Of a stretch of 64,000 nucleotides of DNA, positions 17,331 to 26,669 are shown one piece after another; within the stretch, counting starts at the first letter, position 1; each line of letters begins with the position of its first letter. The translations under genes were made by a program, and so were the position numbers. This DNA is from Acidobacteriota bacterium. Lineage in GTDB: Bacteria; Acidobacteriota; Terriglobia; Terriglobales; Acidobacteriaceae. The notes beneath the pieces were generated by a model that worked only from the letters and a program-made list of their open reading frames with translations, had not been told where the DNA came from and made no database searches. The stretch is taken from assembly GCA_003225555.1 (NCBI GenBank), contig QIAM01000024.1, positions 32,078-96,077 on the forward strand, given 5' to 3'.

Positions 17331-17993
17331 TTACTTCTCCACGCGGAGAAACTCGCCTGTTGAGGCGCTCACCGCAACTCGAAGCTTGGGCCCATAGATG
17401 ACATGCCAGACTAGTTCGTTGGTGTTGTGGTTCCAATCGCAGACATAGGTGACTGGAGTGTCGGGAGCCTGCTCCAGCACCTTATCGCCGCCATGTTTCT
17501 GAGCGGTGGTGAATGCCTGGTCAGAATCGACTTTCAGAAAAAGACTGTCAAAGATCTTGGTTGAGGCGTTTGCCGGACTGTAGGAGTCCTCGGTGCCTGG
17601 ATTCACTCCGCGTGATGGGGCGTCGGGAGCGATGCTGCCGGACCACACCCAGGGCTTGGTTGCGCGCATCGAAGGGGAGCCGAAGCTGGCACGCCAAAGC
17701 GCCGCCTTGCCATCGTGTCCTTTGGCGTCCGCGGTAATATAGGATTCGATGCGATAGGGCTGTGCGTCGCGGGCCCAGCCGCGCGCGGCTGCAAACATTT
17801 TCTGGAAGGCGATGCGCCCGGTGAGGAGTTCGGTCTTGGGTTCCTCTTTCGGAGGCGGAGCCGGCTTGTTGCTCTCGGAAGAGCAGCCCGCGAGCGAGAC
17901 TAGCAGCGCGGCCGCCAGGAACCTAGTTGCGAGCTTGTTCGGCGCACACGGCTGATCGAATGCGCCTCCGTTGTGGAAGAGGATCCTCTTCAT
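17331..17993 (-). CDS. Hypothetical lipoprotein
   Basis: Encodes 220 residues from ATG 17993, preceded by AGGAAGGA; the open frame upstream of it overlaps the DUF1569 remnant and is not supported. The leader ends in the lipobox LVSLAGC, then a Pro/Lys/Glu linker. The folded part contains SYITADAKGHDGKAALWRAS, SLFLKVDSDQAFTTAQKHGG, TYVCDWNHNTNELVWHVIYG and SASTGEFLRVEK, a PepSY-like ending. No enzyme motif is evident. It is divergent from the DUF1569 remnant. Confidence 0.75.
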   Translation of the reverse strand: MKRILFHNGGAFDQPCAPNKLATRFLAAALLVSLAGCSSESNKPAPPPKEEPKTELLTGRIAFQKMFAAARGWARDAQPYRIESYITADAKGHDGKAALWRASFGSPSMRATKPWVWSGSIAPDAPSRGVNPGTEDSYSPANASTKIFDSLFLKVDSDQAFTTAQKHGGDKVLEQAPDTPVTYVCDWNHNTNELVWHVIYGPKLRVAVSASTGEFLRVEK

Positions 17994-18081
17994 CAATGGG
18001 TCCTTCCTGATATAACTTTGAATGATTTGAGATGTCGCGCAACATTCTACCCGAAGCGGCGGGAAAGATGAGTAACACATA

Positions 18082-18589
18082 ATGGACACCCACCTGAGGA
18101 AGTTAGAGCAAGCCCTGAGCGGCGCGATCGCCGGGATGTCGGCGGAAGAGTTGACCTGGCATCCCGAGGGCAAGTGGTGTGTGGCTGAAGTGCTCGAGCA
18201 TCTGTATCTGTCCTATACCGGCACGGCTAAAGGTTTTGAACGGGTCACGAAAGCCGTTAGCTACCCGACCGAGTGTTTCCCAGCGCTGGCGGGCATGGAT
18301 CGCGGTTGGGCTGGGTTATCTTCCCGAGGGGCGAAAGGCTCCGCCCGTGACGCAGTCGCGGGGTTTACTACCGGAGCGCGTGCTGTCCGAGATCATTCCG
18401 GCAATCGAACAGATGGACGAAATCATTGCGGGTTGCGAGAAAGCAATGGGCTCGGGGAAGAAACTGCTGGATCATCCGATCCTTGGCCCGCTCACGGCGA
18501 GGCAGTGGCGGGAGTTTCATCTGGTGCACGGGCTACTTCATGTGAAGCAGATTCGGCGGCTGCGGTCAGCAAGAGTTGCGACCGGCTGA
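18082..18589 (+). pseudogene. DUF1569/DinB-like gene, frameshifted
   Basis: ATG 18082 opens MDTHLRKLEQALSGAIAGMS and WHPEGKWCVAEVLEHLYLSY, the N-terminus of DUF1569, then leaves frame near 18243-18255. The +1 frame continues RKPLATRPSVSQRWRAW, LGYLPEGRKAPPV, LLDHPILGPLTARQWREF and HLVHGLLHVKQIRRL to a stop at 18589, the expected rest of the family. Joined, they give a normal length of about 165 residues. DinB-fold proteins are metal-binding four-helix bundles. This copy is broken or carries a sequencing error. Confidence 0.8.
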
Positions 18590-18601
18590 GCAGGAAAGGT
18601 T

Positions 18602-18730
18602 ATGTGGGGAGAGCCACCCGCGGCTGTCCAGGCGAGCAAAGCTCGCTTGATGTCAGCGTAACCCTCTTAGAAATCAGAAAGCACCCGAGCTTCGCTCGGC
18701 ATGAACAGCCGAGGGCGGCTCTCCCCACAT
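18602..18730. repeat. Family A inverted pair, intergenic
   Basis: Left ATGTGGGGAGAGCC and right GGCTCTCCCCACAT are inverted. Inside lie two hairpin 2 versions, GGCGAGC/GCTCGC with loop AAA and CCGAGC/GCTCGG with loop TTC. Both hairpin 1 arms carry the same AGAG change for ACAG, so the pair may have evolved together. Confidence 0.8.
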
Positions 18731-18741
18731 GAACCCCTCTG

Positions 18742-19428
18742 CTACGGTTCGCGCATGGCGGCGGGAACTCCTGCCTTGCGAGCCTCTTCCTCGAGGTCTT
18801 CGAGCTTCTGTTTGGCATCGTCGAGGGCTTTTTGCTTGTCGGCGATCTGCTCCTTGTATTGCGCGTCCTGCTTGTCCCAGTTGCCGGAGTTGCGCAGACG
18901 ATTGCCGGCGTCGGCATAGAAGGCGGCGGCGCGGATCTGATATTCACGCTGGAAGACGTCGAGTTCGCGCTGCAGCAGGTCGATCTGATTTTTTTGCGCG
19001 GTAATTTTTTGTTGCCACTCTTTCCACCTTGCCTGCCGCGCGGCTTCTTCGTCCGTGGGCTTCGGGCTCGTCGAAGGCGCTGGAGCTTTCGCTTCCGTCG
19101 CCGGAGCGGCACCCCTCGGCTGAGATGCTTTGGCAGCTTCCTCGCCCGGCTTTGCCTCGCTGGCGTTCTCCGCGGGCGGTGGCGTAGGCGTGGCCGGGCC
19201 TACGATCGAGAGCTTGTCTTCGGTGGGCAGATTGTCGTTGTCGAAGACTTTCGGCTTCGCCTTGGGTTGGGTGTCTTTGCGAACTTGACGCGCGTAGTCT
19301 CCCAGGGAAGAGCCCTGGGAAGTCTGGCTTGGCGAATTCGGCTGAGTTTGACTTTGCGCGCCAGCCCCAGGGGCCAGCAGGCCGAACGACAGCACGAGTC
19401 CGAATCCAGAGTATGCGATGCGTTTCAT
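18742..19428 (-). CDS. Exported hypothetical protein with C-terminal coiled coil
   Basis: 228 residues from ATG 19428 (GGGAG just upstream; ATG 19437 is an alternative). Signal peptide ending GAGAQ, a Pro/Ala/Thr-rich linker with RQVRKDTQPKAKPKVFDNDN (a motif seen in many acidobacterial proteins of this type, from memory), and a C-terminal coiled coil: KITAQKNQIDLLQRELDVFQ and KQKALDDAKQKLEDLEEEAR. It probably sits in the periplasm as an adaptor. The PAS/prepilin-peptidase pair lies just upstream on the same strand (27 bases), so a shared transcript is possible. Function unknown. Confidence 0.78.
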   Translation of the reverse strand: MKRIAYSGFGLVLSFGLLAPGAGAQSQTQPNSPSQTSQGSSLGDYARQVRKDTQPKAKPKVFDNDNLPTEDKLSIVGPATPTPPPAENASEAKPGEEAAKASQPRGAAPATEAKAPAPSTSPKPTDEEAARQARWKEWQQKITAQKNQIDLLQRELDVFQREYQIRAAAFYADAGNRLRNSGNWDKQDAQYKEQIADKQKALDDAKQKLEDLEEEARKAGVPAAMREP

Positions 19429-19455
19429 AGCTCCCATCCTTTTGTTCTCAACTTG

Positions 19456-20343
19456 CTAATGGGCCGGCAAGTTGCCGGCCTCGATTCTGTTATCGCAGTG
19501 CGCGGACTTTGCCAGCGCCGCCGCGGTTTGGCGCAGCCGTTTCTCCGTCAGAAATCCTCCGATGGTTCGATCCAGGCGCGCAGCTTCGGCGGCGATGTCG
19601 GCCGCGAGTTGCCGCGCTAGGTCAGGATCACGACTGCCGGCCAACTGCTGGGCATAGCCGGAGATCGTGGTCAGCGAAGTGCGCAGCTCCAGCGCCATCT
19701 CGGCGGAGACTTCTCCCTGCAGCCGCTGCTGGCGGCGAATATTTTCAATGTCGCTCAGATCATTGATCAGGCAGGCGGCGCCGAGCAGGCTGCCATCCAC
19801 TGAGGGAACCGGCGAAACTGTCAGTGAGATGTGACGCTCGTTACCTGCGGGCGTGGTATATCCGGTCTCCAACTGGCGACGATTGCTGCCTTCACGCAGG
19901 ACGGAGTGGACTTCTTCGGTCAGAGCAACGTCGCGGAAAATATCTTCGGCGCTCATTCCCGAGGGCGAAGCGAATCCAAGGATTTCCTTGGCCGCGGGAT
20001 TGGACTGCTTGACCAGGCCGTTCAATCCGAATACCAGCACGCCGCAGGAAAGGTTCGAAAGCACGGCCTGGCTAAAATTTTCGGTGGTGCGAGCGCGGCG
20101 TTGCTCCGTCTGGTTCTGTACCTGCAATTCATGCTTCTGCTGTTTGAGTTGCTGGATCACAGTATTGTAGAGATGCAGCGGCAAAGCCTCCAAAGAGGGC
20201 GTAGGCTCGGAAGAGATCTCGGCCTCCTCGCGGATATTGCGGCGCAGAAATCGCACGAAGACCAGTCCCAGGACAAAGGCAAAGCTGGCGCAAAACAGCA
20301 CTACTGCCGCGCGCAGGACGACCGGATTGGCTAGCAGCTTCAC
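19456..20343 (-). CDS. PAS-domain membrane protein with a degenerate HisKA region
   Basis: Encodes 295 residues from GTG 20343, overlapping the prepilin peptidase stop by 4 bases (GTGA), so the two are translationally coupled. A membrane anchor (10-31) is followed by a PAS domain (about 85-200; LSNLSCGVLVFGLNGLVKQS). Then comes AEMALELRTSLTTISGYAQQ, which matches a histidine-kinase H-box except that the expected phospho-accepting His is Leu. No ATPase (N, G1, G2) domain follows. It is therefore unlikely to be a kinase; it may be a sensor or scaffold. NtrY/PilS-type ancestry is possible. Confidence 0.8.
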   Translation of the reverse strand: MKLLANPVVLRAAVVLFCASFAFVLGLVFVRFLRRNIREEAEISSEPTPSLEALPLHLYNTVIQQLKQQKHELQVQNQTEQRRARTTENFSQAVLSNLSCGVLVFGLNGLVKQSNPAAKEILGFASPSGMSAEDIFRDVALTEEVHSVLREGSNRRQLETGYTTPAGNERHISLTVSPVPSVDGSLLGAACLINDLSDIENIRRQQRLQGEVSAEMALELRTSLTTISGYAQQLAGSRDPDLARQLAADIAAEAARLDRTIGGFLTEKRLRQTAAALAKSAHCDNRIEAGNLPAH

Positions 20344-21302
20344 CAGAGCCTCCCGTACCAGTGCAGGAAGTCGTTTCCGAAGAAAGCGGCCAAGACCGCC
20401 ATGCTGCCGAGAAAGACTCCGAACGGCATTTGGTAAAAGCGGTAAACCATCTGCGCCGACTGCCAGGCCCGGCGGCGGGCGGCTCGGGCATCGGCCAGGC
20501 GACGCGTGAAACGTTGGGTGCGCTTCAGCCAGACGATGAAGACAGTAGTGAGTCCAAAGAGCGATCCCACGAGCGAAGCAGTGAAGATCGTAAACACGGT
20601 TAGTTTGATGCCAAGAAACGCGCCCACCATCGCCATCAGCTTGACGTCGCCGAAGCCCATACCTTCCACGTGGCGCCAGTGCAAATAAATTGCTCCCGCG
20701 CCGTAGATGAACGACGCCCCAACCGCCGCGCCCAGCAGGGAATCGAGCAGCGAGACCAGGCGCATGGAGATATCGCCACTGAAGGGCAAGTTCAGCGGGG
20801 CGGGCAAAAACTGCGAGGCCAGATCGTTCACCGGAACCAGCAGGCTGAAGATCAGTCCCAGCGCGAGCCCGGGGAGTGTGAGTTTATCTGGCAGCAGCTT
20901 GGTTTCTGCGTCGGTAAAGATCAGCCCCAGCAGGAGAAATCCGAAGACACAGTATTTGAGTGTGGCCAACGTCATCCCGAAATACGCGTAGCAGGCCACG
21001 AACAGAGCGCCGGTCAGCAACTCGATCAACAGATAACGCGGAGAAATTGGGGCCTTGCAATTGCGACAGCGGCCGCGCAGCAACAGCCAACTCAGGACGG
21101 GAACATTGTCATAGAACGCGATCAGCCGCTTGCACTGCGGACACTTCGAACGCGGCGTGACTACGGACAAACCCAACGGCAGGCGGTAGATACACACATT
21201 CAGGAAGCTGCCGAAGGCCAGCCCGGTGACAAAAATCGCCGATGCGAGAATTGGGTCCAAAAGGTTTGTGGCCTTCTCCCCGAGTCGTGGCGTCAAACCC
21301 AC
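20340..21302 (-). CDS. pilD: Prepilin peptidase (A24 family)
   Basis: A 320-residue polytopic protein. The cytoplasmic zinc loop has two CxxC pairs (SKCPQC and GRCRNC), and the two catalytic aspartates lie in LIFTDAETKLLPD and GMGFGDVKLMAM, the GFGD signature. AFGSFLNVCIYRLP near residue 30 is also typical. PilD/GspO cleaves type IV pilin-like leader peptides and N-methylates the new N-terminus at the inner membrane. No pilin genes are in the window. The C-terminus is longer than usual by about 50 residues (Arg-rich loop, ADARAARRRAWQSAQ). Start GTG 21302. Confidence 0.93.
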   Translation of the reverse strand: MGLTPRLGEKATNLLDPILASAIFVTGLAFGSFLNVCIYRLPLGLSVVTPRSKCPQCKRLIAFYDNVPVLSWLLLRGRCRNCKAPISPRYLLIELLTGALFVACYAYFGMTLATLKYCVFGFLLLGLIFTDAETKLLPDKLTLPGLALGLIFSLLVPVNDLASQFLPAPLNLPFSGDISMRLVSLLDSLLGAAVGASFIYGAGAIYLHWRHVEGMGFGDVKLMAMVGAFLGIKLTVFTIFTASLVGSLFGLTTVFIVWLKRTQRFTRRLADARAARRRAWQSAQMVYRFYQMPFGVFLGSMAVLAAFFGNDFLHWYGRLW

Positions 21303-21396
21303 GTGATGCTTACCACGACTCTTGAGAACGCTCGTTTCCCTTCGTCTTGAGGGGATTATAAGTCGATCATGAGGGCGGGGACTAAGGTACTGAAGT

Positions 21397-21458
21397 CACT
21401 GTCCCAAAGGACAGTGCGCCGCAATTCGCTGATGGTCCGAGACTTGGAGCGAGTCTCG
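21397..21458. repeat. Two hairpins in the gap upstream of the prepilin peptidase
   Basis: CACTGTCC and GGACAGTG pair around CAAA (21397-21416). CGAGACT and AGTCTCG pair around TGGAGCG (21438-21458). No T-run marks them as terminators; they may be dispersed palindromes or end the transcript of the glycosyltransferase-like gene. Confidence 0.45.
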
Positions 21459-21500
21459 AAAGCGAGCACTCCGCCGGCCCGGCAGTGACAGATGGCACTT

Positions 21501-21977
21501 TCAGGGAAGAAGGAAACGCAAGAGTTCCCCTTCCAACGCGACAGCGGACGGATCGTGCCGCGGGAGTACGTCCTTCCAGGCCGTCCAGGTTCGGGGAACC
21601 AGCCGGGTCTGGGGAGTGGGATTTTCCACCCAGCCGTCAGGAGTCTCTTCACGAAGAAAGACGCAAAAAGCCGGGCCACTGACGTCGACTACGGACTTCC
21701 ACTCCAGCAGCGTCGCCTCCAATCCTTCAGTGAGGGACTCACTGGGGTCGAGGCAGAGAATCCAGTCGCAGCGGGCGGACTGCAGGTACGACCCGGGCGA
21801 GGTTTCCGCTTTGAACGGGAAGATATGCGCTCCATATTCGCGCGCGATCCGCGCAGTCGCATCTCGCGAGCCGTGGTCTACGATGATGATCTCATCACAG
21901 GCCCGCAACGTCTCCAGAGCGCGGCCCAGGCGCAGAGCGTCATTTTCCGTGTGCAGAACTGCTGTGACCGGGGGCAT
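21501..21977 (-). CDS. Short family 2 glycosyltransferase-like protein
   Basis: About 158 residues from ATG 21977 (a TTG lies 9 bases upstream). It begins MPPVTAVLHTENDALRLGRA and continues CDEIIIVDHGSRDATARIA, the nucleotide-binding start of GT-A/GT2 enzymes, with CDWILCLDPSESLTEGL in place of the usual DxD strand. It is only half the length of a normal GT2 and ends before an acceptor domain, like WaaE-type small members or a truncated enzyme. Function uncertain. Confidence 0.65.
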   Translation of the reverse strand: MPPVTAVLHTENDALRLGRALETLRACDEIIIVDHGSRDATARIAREYGAHIFPFKAETSPGSYLQSARCDWILCLDPSESLTEGLEATLLEWKSVVDVSGPAFCVFLREETPDGWVENPTPQTRLVPRTWTAWKDVLPRHDPSAVALEGELLRFLLP

Positions 21978-22138
21978 GGAAGCCAAACGACGTACAAGAG
22001 TGTACGCGAATGCAGCTTCTGGGGGGGAGTAGTGATTCCTTAAGGTAGGGGTGGGGGGTCAGTGTCCGGCCGTTTGTTTGCAGGAGTTTCCCCGCCGGTT
22101 TCAGTTGGGAGAGTCAGGTTTGACCGTCCCAAGGGACT

Positions 22139-24154
22139 GTGACAAACTGCTCGGGGCAATGTATGGGGCGCGGCGAAGTCCCTGAAGCCCTCCTTGTTTG
22201 CCTTGCCCTGTGCGTCCTCTGTTCCTCACTTGGGACTCCGGCACTGGCTCAGCGCGGATCTCTGTCCAACCCTCCTCTTCCCGATCCGAGGAACGCTGAG
22301 GAAGTACTGCATGATCCCCATAGAATGGATTCTGTCACCACCTACCGCACCAATCCTGGAACTGCCGTAGTGCTGGTCACCGTGTTCGCGGAGAGCACAA
22401 AGAATCGTCTAGAACGCCAAGCTGTGGTGAAACTGCGGAAGGGAGGTACGGAGACCGCCATCTGGCAAACCACGGACGAGAGGTCACTGGCTGCCTTTAC
22501 CAATATTGGTTTTGGAAATTACGAGATTGAAGTGAGTGCCGTCGGATATCTGAGCCTGCAAAAAGAGATGCCGGTCGGGGACTAGGTCCTACCCGCACAA
22601 GTGGAGATCGTTCTGCAAGGGGATCCTGCGGCAGTAAGTCTGGAGGTGGCAGCGGCGATGCCCGGGAAGGCGCGAAAAGAGACCAAGCGAGCGGTCGCAG
22701 CGCTGAGGTCGGGAAATCTGCGCGATGCCGAGAAGCACCTTGACGTGGCTTACAACCTTGTTCCTTCAAGCCCGGACCTTAATTTCTTAATGGGATACTT
22801 GTACTTCCAGAAACGCGACTATGCGCAGGCCGGAAACTACCTGGGTACTGCCACCAACCTGCGACCTCATGATGTTCAGGCCCTCACTTTGCTGGGGAGA
22901 GTGAGCCTGGAGCGGGAGGACTATCGTTCCGCCCGGTCAGCGCTGGAGCAGGCGCTGGAAGCTGATGCGGAGAACTGGCTGCCTCGGAACCTGCTTGCCG
23001 ATAGCTACCTCAGGCAGCGGAATTACGAGAAAGCCAGGGAACAAGCGGAACTCGCGATTACCAAAGGCAAGGGCAAGGCCAGTCCTGCGCAATTGGTTTT
23101 AGGACAAGCGCTGGTGGGACTCGGCCGAGATCAGGACGGGGTACGGGCACTGAATGCGTTTCTGCAGGACTGGCCGCACAATCCTCTCGCGCCGCAGGTC
23201 CGCTCTCTCATCGCGGAAGTCGAGCAGCGCAACTCAGGTCCCGTTCCAACCGCTCAAGGTAAAGTCTCCAGGCCCGTGATCGCGGTGCCAGAAGTGGACC
23301 CGCTCCGAGCTTTGGCTGAGCCCGAGTTGTCGGTGAAGCCCTGGCAGCCTGCAGGTATTGACGACGTCAAGCCGTCCTTGGCTGCCGGCGTAGCTTGTCC
23401 CATGGAGAAAGTGATCGAAGGGTCGGGTGAGCAGGTAAAACAGTTGGTCGACGATGTGACTCGGATTGCCGCGGTCGAAGACTTGCTCCACCAGTCACTC
23501 GACGAGATGGGAAACCCAATTCGCACCGAAACCCGCAAGTTCAATTACGTAGCGTCCTTTGAAGAACCTGAGCCGGGATTTATCGCGATTAGCGAGTATC
23601 GCGGGGAAGCCAACAGTTTGCAGGGTTATCCGGATGGGATTGCCAGTACGGGGTTCACAGCTCTGGCTCTAGTGTTTCATCCTCACATGCGCAACGACTT
23701 TGAAATGGTCTGTGAAGGCCTGGGTGAAAGGCAGGGGCAAGCAGCCTGGCTGGTGCACTTTCGGCAACGCGATGACCGTCCCAATCGTATTCACAGCTAT
23801 AAGTTGGGCAATCGGGTGCTTCCAGTTGGGTTGAAGGGTCGAGCCTGGATTACCGCTGACAAGTCTCAGATTTTACGAATCGAGGCTGAACTGGTGAAAT
23901 CGATGCCGGAGATTCGTCTGCTTAGTGAACATCAAATCGTCGATTACGGGCCGGTTCCATTTGCCAGGAAGAACACGAGCTTATGGCTGCCGAAGAGCGC
24001 CGAAATCTATTTCGAATTCCGAAAGCACCGTTATCACCGGCGTCACGGTTTCGATCATTACATGTTGTTCTCCGTGGACTCCCAGGAAAAGCGAAAAGAG
24101 CCGTCAAGCAAACCCACGGACAAGTCTGATAGTGCCGAGCCCGGGAAGCCGTAA
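22139..24154 (+). pseudogene. Secreted TPR protein gene interrupted by an in-frame TAG
   Basis: Two pieces lie in one frame: 22139-22582 and 22586-24154, separated only by TAG at 22583-22585. The first gives a signal peptide (ending GTPALAQ) and a carboxypeptidase-regulatory-like beta domain (IGFGNYEIEVSAVGYLSLQK). The second starts VLPAQVEIVLQGDP, the normal continuation of that domain, then TPRs (LNFLMGYLYFQKRDYAQAG, ADSYLRQRNYEKAREQAELA) and a C-terminal region with RTETRKFNYVASFEEPEPG, in all about 670 residues. An alternative first start is ATG 22163. Either a nonsense mutation or a sequencing error; the downstream part could restart at GTG 22601. Confidence 0.75.
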
Positions 24155-24252
24155 AACGGAAGCGCCTGCGAATCTCGTTTTCTTCCTCATAATTTGCTTG
24201 TCCATGCTAGGATTTGGGCCGATCAAAAGCGCTCGAGTTACGGAGAACACGC

Positions 24253-24930
24253 ATGGCGCACGTCACTACGCCCGCTCCTGTGGGGGCATTGATTGAGTCG
24301 AGCAAGGCCACACTGATTGCAAAAAGTCTGGCCTGGGTTGGAATTGTTGGCCTGGCGGTCGGATTTATCCTCAAGTACGTCTTCCACTATTACCTGCATT
24401 ACGATCAAGCATCATTCAACCCCTACTGGCCCCGGCGTGGCGGGCTGCTGCTTCACATCAGCGGCGGAATGCTGGCCTTGGTCACCGGACCCTGGCAGTT
24501 CTGGACGGGACTGCGCATGAAGCACATGCAGGTGCACCGCTGGACAGGGAGACTGTTTCTTCTGGGTGCGGCTATGGGAGTGGTTGGGGCCGCCTATCTG
24601 GCCTTCACCACGACTTTTGGCTGGGCCTTTGCGACAGGTCTGATCGGGTTGGCCTGCGCCTGGGCCGGCACCTGTGCAATGGCGTATTACGCGATCCGCA
24701 GAGGCCTAGTCCAGATGCACAAGGAGTGGATGATCCGTGCCTACGTGGTGACCTATGCCTTCGTGACTTTCCGCGTGTTCAGCGATTACGGAGCGATTTC
24801 GCGCCTGCAGCCTGCCATCGATGTGAACGTGACATTGAGTTGGGTATGCTGGGTGGTGCCGCTGTGCATCACCGAACTTGTTCTCCAATTGCGGCAGATG
24901 TGGAGGTCCGTCGCCACGGAAGCGCCATGA
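24253..24930 (+). CDS. DUF2306 integral membrane protein
   Basis: A 225-residue protein with about six membrane helices, from ATG 24253. Family-like segments are LLLHISGGMLALVTGPWQFW, MQVHRWTGRLFLLGAAMGV, LVQMHKEWMIRAYVVTYAFV and FRVFSDY. The His residues in helices 2, 3 and 5 are reminiscent of cytochrome b561-like proteins, but haem binding is not shown. Function unknown. Its stop overlaps the next gene's ATG (ATGA), so the two form a translationally coupled pair. Confidence 0.82.
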   Translation: MAHVTTPAPVGALIESSKATLIAKSLAWVGIVGLAVGFILKYVFHYYLHYDQASFNPYWPRRGGLLLHISGGMLALVTGPWQFWTGLRMKHMQVHRWTGRLFLLGAAMGVVGAAYLAFTTTFGWAFATGLIGLACAWAGTCAMAYYAIRRGLVQMHKEWMIRAYVVTYAFVTFRVFSDYGAISRLQPAIDVNVTLSWVCWVVPLCITELVLQLRQMWRSVATEAP

Positions 24931-25412
24931 GTACTGTCCCGGCCCCTCAGCCATCCCCGAGTTTTCTGCTGCCTAAGAAACGATCCAAGACCAAACGGCC
25001 GATCGCAGGTACGATGATTGGCGTCGTTGCGGTCATCGTGCTGTGGAACTGCGGCAAGAGCACGTACCACAACTATCGCTTGTCCGGCGCGGCTGTCGAC
25101 CATTTCCATCAACTCCTGAACCAAGGAGATTTCGAGACGATCTATGGCGAGACTACCGAGGGATTTCGACGTGCCGGGTCCCGCGACGATGAAATCAAGT
25201 TCTTCGCCATGGTCCATCAGAAGATGGGCAACGCCGGAACGATGAGCCCAAAGGGATTTCACATCAACTGGCAAAATGGTGTGCTGTCGGTGAACCAGTT
25301 GTTCGACACGCAGTTCGCGCGGGGGCAAGCGCAGGAAGGCTTCATCTGGTTCATCGAACACGACCAGGCTCGCTTGCAAACTTACCGCATTGATTCGCCC
25401 AATCTCCGCTGA
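24927..25412 (+). CDS. Membrane-anchored DUF4019-like protein
   Basis: Encodes 161 residues from ATG 24927, overlapping the DUF2306 stop. A basic head (LPKKRSKTKRP) precedes one membrane helix (TMIGVVAVIVLWNC). The outer part reads VDHFHQLLNQGDFETIYGET, FRRAGSRDDEIKFFAMVHQK and GFIWFIEHDQARLQTYRIDS, which resembles DUF4019/DUF3887, a small alpha+beta fold. The longer frame upstream lies inside the previous gene and is not supported. Role unknown. Confidence 0.72.
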   Translation: MSTVPAPQPSPSFLLPKKRSKTKRPIAGTMIGVVAVIVLWNCGKSTYHNYRLSGAAVDHFHQLLNQGDFETIYGETTEGFRRAGSRDDEIKFFAMVHQKMGNAGTMSPKGFHINWQNGVLSVNQLFDTQFARGQAQEGFIWFIEHDQARLQTYRIDSPNLR

Positions 25413-25460
25413 ACACAGGGCGCGTAGTATCCTAGATATTGCTTCCCGGAGATTGCTTCC

Positions 25461-26582
25461 ATGCTACTTCACGGTATTTTCCCTCCCATTACGACGCCGT
25501 TTTATCCCGACGGCAACGTGTACTTCAAAAAGCTCGAACATAACGTGGAACAGTACTCGCGCACGCCCATGGCGGGCATTGTGGTACTCGGGTCGACGGG
25601 CGAAGCGATCATGCTCTCCGATCAGGAACGCCGTGATGTCCTGAAGGTCGCCCGCGAAGCCACTGCGCCGAACAAGGTCCTGATTGCCGGCACCGGAATC
25701 GAGTCGGCCATCGAGACTCTGCGGCTTACTGAATACGCCGCCGAACTGGGATACGACGTGGCCATGGTACGCACTCCGCACTATTACAAGAAGCAGATGC
25801 TGCCGGCCAACATGCTCGCGTTTTATCGCACGGTGGCGGATCGTTCGCCGCTACCGGTGATCATCTACAACTTCCCGCAAGCAACCGGCTATGACATGCC
25901 GGCTGAGTTGGTGATCGAACTGGCCGAGCATCCCAATCTGATCGGGATTAAGGAATCGAGCGGCGATGTGGAGAAGGTCCGCAAGATGGTTGCGGCAACG
26001 CGACACGTCAAGCGCAGCGCCACGGTTACCGAGACTTTCGATGCAGTCACACCGCGGATGCTTGCCGCCGCCAGCGCAGGTTCCGAGAATGGGCACATGG
26101 TCCCAGTGGGAGTCTTGGCAGGGAGCGCGGAGTCGCCCTCGTTGTCCCGCAACGAAGGGGGTAACGCTGGTCGACCCAGTACTTCGAAGGCGTCCTCTTC
26201 TGTGGTGACGATGGTCGGGAGTCTGAAAACGCGGCAAAAAGACGTTGGCTTCCAGGTGTTGGTGGGAGCGGCGCACAAGCTGCATCCTTCGCTCGATGCG
26301 GGTTCAGTGGGCGCAATCCTCGCCTTCGCCTGCGCAGCTCCAACGGCCTGCTATGAGATTTACGCCGCCTGCAAAGAGGGCGATGCAGAACTAGCCAGTC
26401 TGAAACAGGAACGTATTGCTGCTGCGGCGCAGCGCGTCGGTGGCGAGATGGGGATTCCCGGCCTCAAGCATGCCATCGACTTCAACGGCTACTTCGGCGG
26501 CCCGGCGCGGCTGCCCTTGCTGCCGCTGACCGCGGATCTGAAGGCGGAAGTTGAGAGCCTGCTGGCGGACATTCGAAACTGA
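25461..26582 (+). CDS. DapA-family aldolase/synthase with a 50-residue insertion
   Basis: Encodes 373 residues; typical DapA-family proteins are about 290-310. Core motifs are FPPITTPFYPDGNVY, VVLGSTGEAIMLS (substrate GST), VIIYNFPQATGYDMP (Tyr) and LIGIKESSGDVEKV, whose Lys forms the Schiff base with pyruvate. The family covers dihydrodipicolinate synthase, sialic acid lyase and sugar-acid aldolases; no dap partner is nearby and the acceptor is unknown. Residues about 205-260 are an insertion rich in Ser, Gly and Asn, holding a CCCTCGTTG/CAACGAAGGG palindrome. The MFS gene follows after about 90 bases, so a transported sugar acid is plausible. Confidence 0.88.
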   Translation: MLLHGIFPPITTPFYPDGNVYFKKLEHNVEQYSRTPMAGIVVLGSTGEAIMLSDQERRDVLKVAREATAPNKVLIAGTGIESAIETLRLTEYAAELGYDVAMVRTPHYYKKQMLPANMLAFYRTVADRSPLPVIIYNFPQATGYDMPAELVIELAEHPNLIGIKESSGDVEKVRKMVAATRHVKRSATVTETFDAVTPRMLAAASAGSENGHMVPVGVLAGSAESPSLSRNEGGNAGRPSTSKASSSVVTMVGSLKTRQKDVGFQVLVGAAHKLHPSLDAGSVGAILAFACAAPTACYEIYAACKEGDAELASLKQERIAAAAQRVGGEMGIPGLKHAIDFNGYFGGPARLPLLPLTADLKAEVESLLADIRN

Positions 26583-26669
26583 AGCCCGGGACCGGACTAG
26601 TTTCCTAGATACGGTCCTTATTCCTGACCATGCCAAGTGCCTGGTCCGGCATGCTATATTCGCTCGACC

